Below, piece after piece: positions 1 through 11,600 of a stretch of 64,000 nt of DNA. How positions within the stretch are numbered: position 1 is the first letter of the stretch; each line of letters starts with the position of its first letter. The translations under genes and the position numbers were made by a program. The DNA lies in assembly GCF_000247695.1 (NCBI RefSeq), contig NW_004624795.1, positions 5,410,686 through 5,474,685 of the forward strand. Reading direction: 5' to 3'. Below the pieces are notes generated by a model. That model saw only the letters and a program-made list of their open reading frames with translations. It did no database searches and was not told the origin of the DNA. The stretch is from Heterocephalus glaber. Its lineage: Eukaryota; Chordata; Mammalia; Rodentia; Bathyergidae.

Positions 1-412
1 ACATATGGTACCTGTAATGCCAGCCCTCAGGAGGCTGAGGCAGGAGGATCCCTGTGAGTTCAAGGCCAGACTGGACTACATAGTGAGATCCTGTCTCAAC
101 CTCAACGCCCCCCAAAAGAATTTCTATTCTAAAAGGGTGCAAGGTTCCAGTGATCAGGAGAAAGTAGAAAAGGCAAATGTAGACAATGGAGGAACTAGTA
201 GGAGAAAAGGCCAGAATGGCAGCAAACAAAATTGGACCAGTGAGGAAACCCAGCTCTGGAAGCCAGGACCACGGTCTCCACACCAGCTTCGGGCAGAGTT
301 AAAATATATATATATATATATATATATATTCATTCCAGGCTGATCTTGAGCTCATGGAGATCCTCCTGCCTCAGCCTCCTATGTGCTGAATCACAGGTGT
401 GTTCCAGCTTCC
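1..412. repeat. SINEs and TA repeat
   Basis: B1(+) 1-115, cut by the window edge; (TA)n 303-329; B1(-) fragment 335-412. 420-690 shows nothing recognisable. Confidence 0.85.
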
Positions 413-689
413 TTCTTCCTCCGAGTTTTTCTCTTCAGGACCAGAATCCTGTGTTTCTCTCCTCTCTCCGCCATCAAGCCACTTCTAGAACATTCCCTCT
501 GAGGAGCGAGAGGTCCCCATCACCTTCCACCTGTGCACAGGATCCTGACAAAGCAACCCGGAAGGCCCACTAGCTCGGCCACTCCAGACCTGGCAGGCGG
601 CATCTTTCATAGAAAACCGACACATGGCCAGGCAGTGCCGCCATGGCCCTGTAGAGAATGTTACCATAGAACAGCACTGGCTTTTTAAT

Positions 690-1290
690 GATATATTTGC
701 AAAATTTATTGGTTTCCTTCATTAGTACATGTGTGTAATCATGTTCACACTCCTTGTGTGGAGTAGGTGCATGGACCCAACACATCTCGGTTCCTTTTCT
801 CTCTCGATCCCCTTCCCATCTGAGGAACATCCACCTCCCTACTTCCTATTGGCTTCTGTTTAGCTCTTTATTCATACTCTGGGCTTCTCATGTAAGAGGA
901 AACATGCTATATTAAGGCTTGTGTCCTTGTGCTTGCGAGGCAGGAGGCAGAACCACTGAGCTAAATCCCTAACCCTAAGGCTTGTGTGTCTGAATTACTT
1001 CGATTAACAGTATGGACTCAAGGTGCACCCATTTGCCTGCAAATGACTCAAGTTTATCCTTTTTCACAGCCTGGAGGTGCTCCATTGTGTGTAAACACCA
1101 CGTTATCTTTCTCCATTCCTCTGTCCATGGACGTAGAGGCCACTTTTGAGATTTAGCTATTTTGAGTTGTGCTGCTGTAAACGTGGGTATGCATGGATTG
1201 CTGTAACACAATGATTTTAACTCTTGGACGATCCCTAGAAGGGGGATAACTGGGTCAGATGGAATTTATGATTATATCAGTCCAGTCAGG
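690..1290 (-). mobile_element. L1 3' fragment (ORF2 C-terminus)
   Basis: On the minus strand the frame 1211-975 reads HTMEHLQAVKKDKLESFAG, recognisable as the end of L1 ORF2. It is interrupted by a 5'-truncated ID element (925-976) flanked by the 11-bp duplication AAGGCTTGTGT at 914-924 and 977-987. Confidence 0.8.
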
Positions 1291-1345
1291 TATATCAAAT
1301 GTCAATCTCTGCTCAGTGCTTCTTACTTCGCAGCTCAGAAGGCTT

Positions 1346-1455
1346 GTTTTTTTTTGAGTCAGGGTCCCACTCTGTAGCCCATGCTGGCCTCCAACTCACT
1401 GCTATCCAATCCTCCTGCCTCAGCCTCCCAAGACACGTGGACCACCACGCCCAGC
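1346..1455 (-). repeat. B1 SINE
   Basis: Reads GAGTCAGGGTCCCACTCTG to CCACCACGCCCAGC, the full antisense B1 order. Confidence 0.9.
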
Positions 1456-1629
1456 TTGACAACTCTTCCCCAAAAGGAAACCTTCACCTGAAAACAGATT
1501 TAAAGGCAAGTTCTTTCAAAAGGAGTAAACGGCATCAGTTCTAATTCTTGCCGAGCGTTGGAAGCGGCATCAGGATAAACCTGGGTTCCTGCCCGGGAGG
1601 AAGTGGGGAGTGGGGGAAGGGAAGCCTTA

Positions 1630-2060
1630 GTCCCAGAGAAAGCCAGAGGCGGAGCGGGTGCCTCAGCCGCGTCGGGGACCCTGACTGCTGCAGGGGACGC
1701 AGGGGCGGCTGGTCCCGCGCCTGTGCTGTACTGCGGGCGGCTGAGCCGCGGGACTTCCGCACAGCAGAAAGGGACAGCAGCGTCTTCCGGGGACTCCCCC
1801 ATCCTACAGAGGCTCAGGGGTGAGGTCCCAGACCATGTCCCCCACACCCGCTTGGATATTATTTCTCCGGGGCTCCAGCAGACTCCAGCCTGCGCACCGC
1901 CAGGCCCTGCGGAGAGGTTCGAGGAACCCCGCTTCCTGTCCTGCCCCCCGAACCTATGGGCTGAGTCGGAAATGGAAGCAGCTTCGCCAGCTGCTGTGCC
2001 CCACGCCTGCACTCAGGAACCTCAGAAGGCGCACGGAGAGCGAGCCTGACGGCCTCGATC
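1630..2060. other. GC/CpG-rich block without a recognised gene
   Basis: CG-rich sequence with long overlapping open frames on both strands, as GC-rich DNA gives by chance. No family recognised. It could be a promoter or a non-coding first exon. Confidence 0.4.
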
Positions 2061-2100
2061 TCTCCCCTTGGTGAGTCCAAGATCACAGACCTTGCTGGAA

Positions 2101-2885
2101 GCTGGGGCTGCTGTCATCCCAGCGCTCGGCAGGCTGAGGCAGGAGGATCTCTGAGAGTTCAAGGCCAGCCTGGGCTGCCTAGTGAGTTCAAAGCCGTCCT
2201 GAGCTACATAGCGAGACCCTGTCTCTAAATACATACATTAATGAATACCTTTTTGGAAAAGGGAGGGACTAGGGCGGGGATTTAGCTCAGTGGTTCTGCG
2301 ACTGCCTCGCAAGTGCCAGGTCCTGAGTTCAATCCCCGGTACCAAAAAAAAAAAAAAGAAAGAAAGAAAAGGGAGGGACTTCATTAAAGCGTTAAGACCC
2401 CTGCCTGTCGGAAAAGGGGGATCAGAAGCCAAGTTACGCAGAAGGCCGCTGCCCCTCCCCTTCCTTGGGGTCTGAAGTTAGGCCTGAGCAAGTCAGGCCA
2501 CAAAAGAGGGAGGGCAGAGGCTCTGGGCTCTCCTGTGCGTACAGACGCCGCAACTCCGATGCTGCAGCTTCTCGGGGGCTTTGGGAGCCGGATACTCCAA
2601 GATCAGGGCAGGAGTACAACAGCTTCCAATTCCAGCATTTCTTTAACCACACTTAAAATAATTTCGTTTCCGGTACCAGGGATCAAACGTAGGACCTTGT
2701 GCTTGCAAGGCAGGTGTGGTGCCACTGAGCCAAATCCCCAGTCTCATTTAAAACAATTTTGAGTGTGGGGCCTGGTGGCACACCCAGCACTCAGGGAGGC
2801 TGAGGCAGGAGGATCACTGCGAGTTCAAGGCCAGCCTGAACTATGTAGCAAAGACCCTGTCTCAAAAAACAAATAAAATATAAAA
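2101..2885. repeat. SINE cluster
   Basis: B1(+) 2101-2240 with the internal AGTGAGTTCAAAGCC duplication; ID(+) 2270-2370; ID(-) 2668-2744; B1(+) 2766-2885. Unique sequence lies between and after (to 3240). Confidence 0.9.
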
Positions 2886-3239
2886 TAAACTTTGTTGGAA
2901 AAACAGCTTTATCCTGGGGCTTTGGGTGCCGAATGGGAGCCAGTCTGCACTGCTTTCCCCGGTCGCTGAAGGACACTGACCCCTCAGGCTGCTGGGGGTG
3001 GGGGAGCTTTCTTCCGAGGAGGCTTCTCTGCTGCACCTGGGCCATGAGGCAGAGCTCCCGGTAGCCGGCCCGGGCTGGGTCACCTTCCCCCCACACTCCT
3101 TGCTTTGTTGGGAGGCGGAGAGGTAGGTGAGGCCTCTCTGGGTCTCGCCCGCTGCTCCCTCTCCTGGGTTCCCAGCAAGCCTGGCTGCTCCATCCTCCTC
3201 TCCTCTCCTGCCTCCTCCCAGGATGGGCCGGCCCTTCTG

Positions 3240-3315
3240 ACTCGGGGTCTGTGATCCTCCTGTCTCAGCCTCCCGAGTGCTGGGGTGACAGGTGGGCACC
3301 ACCACGCCAGGCTGT
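3240..3315 (-). repeat. B1 fragment
   Basis: 3' part of a B1. The following 3320-3820 shows no recognisable feature. Confidence 0.85.
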
Positions 3316-3824
3316 AGAGTCTGACATTTAGCTCTAAAAAGACAGTGCCAGAGGTGGGTGTCCCAGCTCCTGGGAGTGGCTGAAATGACCCAAAGAATTT
3401 TGAATTTATTTAAGGAAATTGCCAGTTTGTCAAAGGTGACAGCCAGAAACTGGCCCACGCCCCTGGAAGAGGAGAAGTTCTGCTTGGCCACATGCCACCT
3501 TTGGGCGGAGCCAGGATGGTGGCTGTGAGGGCCATGTTCAGGCAGCCTCACGGGCCAAGTGCCCTTGACCCCCGTCCTCCCCAGGCCTGGGCAGCAGCAG
3601 ATACTGGGCCTGACCCAGACTCGATACCCAGGACGACAGGTGTCCAACACTTTGCAGAGCTCCGGACCCAGCCAAGAAGGAGCAACCCAGGCCCGGGTGA
3701 CTTCCTGTACTCCACGTCCCGGTGGGGGCAGGCGGTTCGAGGGCTTTACCCAGTGTGGGCATCACATGCTTCAGAGGGAGTCCCACAAGTCTCGGCCCCT
3801 TCGATGGCCCTGTGATCAATGCCC

Positions 3825-4081
3825 CCTCCAGTGGTGGCGCACACCTGTCATCCCACCACTGGGGAGGCTGAGGCAGGAGGATCCATGCGAGTTCAAGGCC
3901 AGCAGCCTGGGCCACATAGTGAGTTCAAGGCCAGCCTGGATTATAGGCAGGACCCTGTGACAAAAACCAAAACAAAACAAAAGTACAACCAAGCCCTAGG
4001 CTGTCAGAGCCTCCAGGTTTCTGGCAACATCACAGGAAGCTCGAATGGAGGAGAGCAGAAGTGACTGGCTCCATCACAATG

Positions 4082-4113
<32 letters not shown>

Positions 4114-4285
4114 GGTGCTGCCCCCTGTCCTGCAGCCTGCTTGCAGCTCTGGGCTTGCTGCCTGTTTTTCTTTTTTTGAGGCAGTGTCTCACTATGTAGC
4201 CCAGGCGGGCCTTGAAGTCACGGTGACCCTCCTGCCTCAGCCTCCCGAAGAATGCTGCAGGCCTTTGCCACCGCACCCAACTGGT
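3825..4285. repeat. B1 pair with triplet repeat
   Basis: B1(+) with internal duplication 3825-3990; (CTC)n plus C-run 4081-4114; B1(-) 4150-4285. Confidence 0.9.
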
Positions 4286-4429
4286 AATTTTAAAAAAATA
4301 CCGGCCAGTTGCCAGTTGTTTTTATTTGATTTTTAATTTATGTTTTATTGTCATCAGTGGGTGTTTGGAGTACAGGACGACATCTGCTACCACGGCACCT
4401 AATTCTTGTTCCCATCCTCCCCGTCTCTG

Positions 4430-5660
4430 GGCTGTGAGGCGCCCTCACAGGGCCCCGTTTAGGGACCCCCACCCCAACCTGGTGGACGCGGGCGCGGGGA
4501 GTAGAAGGTGGACTCCGGGATCGATGCGGCGGGCGGGGTCCAGCCTGAACCCGGTTTAAGCACAGCGCAGGGAGGGGCCGCGATCGTAGGGCAAAGGGGA
4601 TGATTGCGTTTCCCTGTAAGTTGGAGAGAGAAGCCCGACAACCGGGGGAGGAGGACGAAGCGGTTCAAGATGGAAACCGGAAAGCGGGAGGCGGGCTGCA
4701 GCACTTGCTCAGTGTGCATTCCGGTTAACCGCGCTGTGCGAGCCTCCCGCAGCCTGAGGGGCACGGGCTGGGAGTGAGGCGAGAAGTCGACTGGTCCCGC
4801 TCTCTGCCCAGCCTCGCCGGCCCCTTTCCTTCCGGGGTGTGAATAAAGTGCGGGAGCCACCGGGTCCCCAACCAACAGGTCTATCCAGGTCGCCCCGGTC
4901 TGGGCGCTCACTCCCTGCGCTCAGATTCCATCCCAGCTCCTCCCTTGCCAGCTGCTGGCTCTGCTCTGCCTCAGTTTCCTCGTCTGCACTCATGTCTCAG
5001 GGCCATGGTGACAGATGACACCGCGTAGATGACGCCCAGTCAGCGCCGCCGGTGGGGCAGGGGGATCGCGGTCCTCTTCTCGGGGAAGACCAAAGGGAAC
5101 GACCAGGCGACACGGGCGAGGGACGCGCCTGGCTCTGAGAGCACCGAGAGTCAGGGCGGGGGCGGGGGGGTGCGCGGCGGCGCCGCCCCAAACCTCGCGG
5201 TTTCTCCACCTGCCCGGCTCCGGGGACTCGCGCTGCGCAGTCGGCGGAGTGGCTACCCGGCCCGCGCGCTCCGGGATGACGTCCAGTGGGTGAGTGTCCC
5301 CGCGCGCAGGTGGCTGTCGCGGCCCCCGCCGGGACCCTGAGAACAGAGCACCGGGTGCTGCGGTACGCAGTGCGACGTGGAGGTTGTCCGGGGGTGGAAC
5401 GTGTCGCGGTGGATCAGAGGGTGGGAGCCGGTCTTGGGGGCGCGGGAACGGGGCCCCGGCATCGATCTACGTCCAGGGGCGCGGGGCCGGCCGCAGAGTC
5501 AGGAGGGTCCCCCGGCCGCCGAGCCAGGCAGAGCCCCAGGGCTGCCCGCGCCTTCCAAGCTTTCAAAAGTCGCCGGAGGGGCCAGAAAGCCGGGTTTTTC
5601 CAGCTCAGCGCAGCCCGGAGGCTGAGCGGCCGTCGTCTCCGCGCTGACGCCCTGAGTCAG
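4430..5660 (+). promoter_or_regulatory. B4GALNT2: CpG-island promoter of B4GALNT2
   Basis: A dense run of CG dinucleotides surrounds the first coding exon (5276-5289) and fades after about 5660. No TATA box is evident near the start, as is usual for CpG-island promoters. A MIR-like scrap (CTCTGCCTCAGTTTCCTCGTC) lies inside at about 4930-4995. Transcription start sites cannot be placed from sequence alone. Confidence 0.75.
5276..5289 (+). CDS. B4GALNT2: B4GALNT2 coding exon 1 (first 14 nt)
   Basis: ATGACGTCCAGTGG is followed directly by the donor GTGAGT at 5290. It encodes MTSS plus two bases of Gly5, completed by the first base of exon 2. It sits inside the CpG island. Confidence 0.9.
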
Positions 5661-8600
5661 CCAGGGTTAGCCTGCGGAGGGGCGGGCTTTAGAGGGCAAA
5701 TTCTTTTCCTTTTTACGTTTTCACCATCGATTTGCGATACTAGGGATGGAACGCAGGGCTCTCCACCCCCACCCCCAGCCCCTTTTCGGAGACAAATTGT
5801 CCGGGCTAAGGTCGACTTTACACCCTCCTGCCTCAGCCTCCAGCGAAGCTGGCATGACGAGCGCCCGCACCACACCCGGTGTAAATTAATTTTGATAAAC
5901 TACAAAGGAAGATCAGAAATATGTTTTTTGCTCTATTTGAGACCCCCAAGTTTATTTTCTTTGCATTTTTCAAACTCTGGGCCACGTTAAATCTCGATAA
6001 GGAAGTCACCTTGGGAAATACAGTGGTGTGTGTGGGACGACATTTGACGAGCATCAAAGAGGCGTCCCCGTGCGACCCGCTGAGGCTTTGCTCGCAGCCT
6101 CCCTTCCCCCAGCGTCGGTGGGGCCCGGAGGAGGCGCCGCCCCCGGAATTCTCAAGATGCCGCTGGACCCGGAGCCCGGAGCCCGGGCCTCTCGCTCCAG
6201 CAGCCATGCGGCCCGAGGTCTTCGGGGAGGCGGTGCCGTGCTTCGTGTGGGTACCAGGCCTCCAACCCCGCGCACTTCCTGTGCCGAGCAGGCCCGAGCT
6301 ACATTTCCAGTTTCCCCCACAAAACACTACATCTGGTCGTTTGCTTTTTGTTATTTTGAGATTTTTTTCATTTGCAGTACTGGGAAATTGAACCCAGGGG
6401 CCCCACTACCACTGAGCTATATAGCCTCAGCCCTAGATAACTTCTAAGAGAGACAGAAAGGGGTTCGGAAAGTGGGTTGCCCGCCCACCCCGCTTCTCAA
6501 AGGTGTTGTGTTGAGCAAAGCCACGAGGTGAGGCGAGCACAAGGTGGGACAAAGCTATGGTCAACCAATAAGACTATGAGCGTGCTCGCTTAGTACTGAT
6601 TAAAGGGGCATCAAATGGAGGACCGAGTCAGGATTTCCAGGTGTAAGATCTGACCCCCAGCCCGGCGATTGCTATCTGGTAGAATACCACTCACCACTGT
6701 TCACCCCCAGGGGAAGTACGTGCGTGTGGCCATTCCTCCCTTTTGAATCTTGACCTTCAGTAAGCGGCCTCCATTGCCTTCTGTATTAACTCCCTCGAGG
6801 GCCCTGACTGGCTGCCTACTGTGTATCATTAACTTACCTGTCTACAATAACCCTGCCACTTTGGAAAGCTGAGGCAGGAGGATCACAAGTTGGAAGTCAG
6901 CCTGGGCTACGCAGTGACTTAGTGAAACCTCTCAAAATAAAAAAAGGCCAGGGATGGAGCTTCAGCCTGGAGGCCCTGGGTTCAAACCCCAGTGCCACAG
7001 TAAATAAATAAACAAACAGAACTCCGAGAGCTTTAGTTCCCATGGGTTATATCTACGGGTGTTTAGCAGAATGAATGCGGATTAAACCAGAGAATATTTG
7101 AAAGTGTTTATCAAGTAACAAATAACAAGGCTGAGCGTGTGCCTATGAGGGTCAAGGTCCTTGGCTCCATGTCCACCACCACAATAAACCGTTCGTTCAT
7201 TCATTCAAAAGAACAATCACCAACCTATTAGATGTCCACACTGTAGTGTGTTTTAATGAAAAATAATTACATCAGTGGAAGGCTGGAACTGAGGCTTTGC
7301 TTTCTCTTCACCCAGTCTCCTTGGCAGTTCCCCACCGGGCACAAACCCTTCTGACCCCTGGCCCCGCCCTGCTGGCTGGGAGTGACATAGCGGGAAGAGA
7401 TGGAGCTCCTGAACCTACTAGGTATCAGAAACTCGAGATCTTGTTCTCTAAAACCCAAGAATGAATTCTAGGAACAACGGAGGTTAAGAGTAGGAAAAAT
7501 TTATTTCGAGGAAGAAAGCTTCTGCCTAAGAGAGAGAGAAGAGGGACCAGAAAACGGGTTCCTCGGCAATTCTGCTTCTCAAAGGTGTTTTATGGGACAG
7601 AGCCAGGAGGTGAGATGGGCTCAAGGTGGGACAAAACCATAGTCAACCAGTAAGATTGTAAGTGCAGTTGCTTAGGGAATACTCATCCAATAAGAAATCA
7701 CAAGGTAGGGCCGGGGATTTAGCTCAGTGGTTCCGCCGCCTGCCTCACAAGCTCAAGGACCCAAGTTCAATCCCCAGTACCAAAAAAAAAAAAAAAAAAG
7801 AAAGAAAAAGGAAAAAGAAATCACAAGGTGGACAAGACCAGGATCAACCAATAAGATTGTGAAAAGTAGGGCTGAGGATTAAACTCAGTGCCACGCCTGC
7901 CTCTAAGGCAAAAAGTCCTGATTTCTATCCCTGGTAAACCCTCAAAAGAGATTACAAGTATAGTCGCTCAGGTAATGATTAAATGGGCATCCAATGAGGA
8001 AGCAAGTCACATAGCAAACGTACAAGGGACTGAGCAAGGGTTTTCAGGGGTGGATGAGGGATCTTTCCTGGAAGTGCTCGGTCCCCCACCCAGGTGATTT
8101 AGATTATCAGTCACTGCTATTTATTCTACGTGAGTGTGGCAGTTTCTCTACTTTTACAATGCTGGCCTTCAGAGTCTGTGTTTTGACTGTCCTCCACGTA
8201 GGGTCTTCGAGGCCTGCCTACCTGCCTACAGGATATCTATTAACTTACCTATCTGCAACAGGGGCTGGTGTGGGACCGTCACCACCCTTCTGTGGAAGAA
8301 CTTTGGAGGCCACAGTCCTTAAGAGCCTCGAGGAGGGGAGTCAGGCAGAGGTCAGGAGGGGTGTGGGGCTCTTGAAGTGCTTTGGGTGGAAATCTGTGGA
8401 ATCTGATAAAGAGAGTCACCTGACTGCCATGGGGAGAAAATGGAGAAATAGTCCTTGTTCCTAGGGGAAAGAATCCGCAGGGGAAATGGTCCTGATTCCC
8501 AGGTGAAAGGGTAGTCTCCTCACAGGTGACAGAGGCCCAGTTGCAAATGATAAAGCTTGGCCAAGCCCTTTGGCATGTGCGGGAGAATTTCCCAGGACTG

Positions 8601-11600
8601 TTGTATTTTGAGAGAAAAAAGGATAAATTAACTGGGGTTGGGTTCTGAAACCGAAGTTTTCATCTGAAAAATTTTTTTTATCTCCTGCAGATGGCTGAGT
8701 TAGTTAGAAATTATTATAAGGCAATTAGAAAAAGCTGGCCCCTCAGCATAAAAAACAATTAAGGAAAAAAAACCCGATTGAGGCACATTCACTGGTTGGC
8801 ATTGTGAAAAGAGAGAAATAATTACTACACCCATATACTTCCCCTGGGGGTGAACAGCAGTGTGATAGTCTAAGAATCTTTTTTTTTTTTGGTACCAAGG
8901 ATCGAACTCGGGACCTTGCGCTTTCCAGACTGGCAGTGTAACCATTGAGCTAAATCCCCGGCCCCTGATATTCTAAATAGGTATCAATTACCTGGGTGGG
9001 GACCAAGATCTTAATCCATCCCTTACCAAAAACCCTTCTTCCGTCCTTGTACGCTTGCTATGTGACCTGCTTCCCCATTGGATCCCCATTTAATCAATAT
9101 TACCAAAGCGACTATACTTGTTATCTTATTGGTTGACCAGTTTTGTCCCACCTCATACCCACCTTGTGATTTCTCACTGAACAAAAATATTACCTATGCA
9201 ACTGTACTTGGAATCTTACTAGTTGACTATAGTTTTGTCCCACCTTGACCCCACCTCACCTTGTGGCTTTGCGCCATAAAAACACCCTGGGAAACAGGGT
9301 CCCCTTTCTGTCTCTCTTAGAGAGAAGCTATTTTTCTCTCAATAAACTTTTCCTGTAAAATAAAAATTTTTTTTTCTAGTACTGGGAATCAAACTTAGGA
9401 CCTTGTGGTTGCCAGGCAGATGCAGCACCACTGAGCTAAATTCCCTGGCCTTAATTTTTCCTACTCTTTTTTTTTGTACCAGGGATTGAACTCAGGTCCT
9501 TGTGCTTGCTAGGCAGATGGTGGAACCACTGAGCTAAATCCCTGGCCCAATTTTTCCCACTCTTAACCTCCATTGTTCCTAGAATTCATTCTTTAATCTT
9601 AGAAAACAAACTGTCATTTTGGATATCTAGCAGGTTTGGGAGTTAGATCTATTCCCCCCATATTGACACGGAAAAGTTTTAGATAACTTAATAGATTGAA
9701 TATTAAGGTAGTTGTAGAAGCAAAGTAAGCAATGTGTTCTTTTAAAATTTGCTTTTCCTATAGCTCCTTGTTTAAGGTGACGATTATCTGACTAACCAGT
9801 AACTTCATTAACCTAACAAAGTTACCATGCCAGGGTGAATTTACAATGTATATGGCCTATCTTGTGTCTGTGACTTGTAAATAGGAACTGGAATTGTATT
9901 TACATATCAGTGACCACTAGGGATGAGATAATGGCTAAAAAGGTTATAGAAAGGGAAATGCTGAACAAAGGGGGCGCACAGACCAGACTGGTTTCTGGCG
10001 TTCCCACCCGCTCGCAAGAAGAAATTTTATTATTTTATCCAAATTCTGTGTCTCTGTGTATTTCTTTCCGAGATTTCTGCAACAATATCACTTTTTCCTA
10101 GTTTTTAATTGTACCTCAATCCGAGAATATTACCAGGCTAAGGCGGGCTGCTCACCACCCAGAAGCCAATATCCAGGCCCTGGCCATTGGTACCAAGGAA
10201 TCAGGGTGACTACAGCCAACCCCTTTGCAGATGGAGGAGCTGCTATCTTCTTTATTTTTTTTTTAAGAAATGTGTGTTTGGATGATTTTGGTTTTTGGAG
10301 ACAAGGTCTCACTGTGTAGCCCAGGCTGGCCTCAAACTCATGGTGATCCTCCTGCCTCAGCCTCCCGAGTTCATGTGTCACCACACCTGGCTTCTTTGTC
10401 TTTTTCTTTTCCCACCATCCTGGGGGTGGAACCCAAGGCCTGGTGCTTCTGGGCCAGCACTTTATCACTGAGCTCCATCCCTGGCTCTGCTCCCATATTG
10501 CTTAGGAATAATTTCAGTCATCCAATGTCACCATGTTGCTTTGATATTTGGTTTTCACTGTGCTTTTCAGGTTTTGATGCATATTTAAGCACTCCTGTCT
10601 TTCTCATGATAGGGATTGCTTTTCTTTTTGGTTTGTTTTGTTTAGCTTGTTTGAAAGAAGATCTGTGTTTCCGGGACTGGTCTTGAACTCTCAATCCTCC
10701 AGCCTTAAGTCACCATGGGAGCTGGGATTACAGCATGCATCACCATGCCCAGCTGTCATATCAGGCTCCTCTTTGCTCCCAGAATGTGATGATTCATAAA
10801 CGATTATTGAGTAAAGCACACAGAAATCATGAAGTTAATTTCTTGGTTTGGTTTGGGTTTTTGAGACAAGGTCTCACTATGTAGCCCAGCCTGGCCTGGA
10901 ACTCACAGTGACCTTTCTTTCGCACCCTCCCGAGTGCTGGGATGTCAGATGTGTGCAGCCACACTGGGCTGATTATACAGTTTATTTCTAAATCTCTTTT
11001 TTTTTGGTACTGGGGATCGAACTCAGCACCTTGCCCTTGCGAGGCAGGCAGCAGCACCACTGAGCTAAATCCCAGGCCCGGTGAAGTGTATTTCTAGAAC
11101 AGAGGGAAAGCGTGGTCACCTGACTCCCCCTGGGTGCCCAGGGCTGGACTGACATTGTTACCACGCAGCCCGGTGTGGGGCAGGAGCCCCTGTAGCCTGG
11201 AGGAAGCCGAATGTAGGCTCTGGCTGCCTCCACCTCCGGCTCAGCCTCTGAGCTCCGCCAGTGGAACCTGAGAAGCCCGTGGGAGAGTTGCAGCCTCGTC
11301 TTGCCTGAGGGGACTGGGCCCAAAGTTCTTTTCCTCATTTGCTTTGTGGCTCTTTCTTTGAATTTTTTTTTCCAGTACTGGGGATTGAACCCAGAGCCTT
11401 CGCACTGAGCTACATCCCCAGCCCTTTTGGTTTTTTATTCTTATTTTAAGACAGGGTCTTGCTAAGTCACTAAAGGCTGGGCTCCACCTTGTGACCCTCC
11501 TGCCTCAGCCTCCCTCGCGCTGGGGTTACAGGAGTGCCGCCATGCCTGGCTGCTTCGTGCCCTCCGGCTGCACTGCGGCCCTGGACAGCTTCTGCTAAGC

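Noticed and set aside
975..1211. 78-codon frame resembling a protein
   Set aside because: It is the broken C-terminal part of L1 ORF2, not a host gene.
1500..2012. 170-codon minus-strand open frame
   Set aside because: Composition-driven, with a 148-codon frame on the opposite strand. No domain, signal or splice evidence.
2270..2370. tRNA-like sequence (TTTAGCTCAGTGG ... GTTCAATCCCC)
   Set aside because: It keeps A- and B-box-like strings but lacks a pairing acceptor stem and ends in poly-A. It is the head of an ID SINE. The same applies to dozens of similar sites.
5029..5340. Possible long-tail first exon of B4GALNT2
   Set aside because: The open frame through the CpG island does not resemble the recalled human long-form tail and is out of frame with the short-form start.
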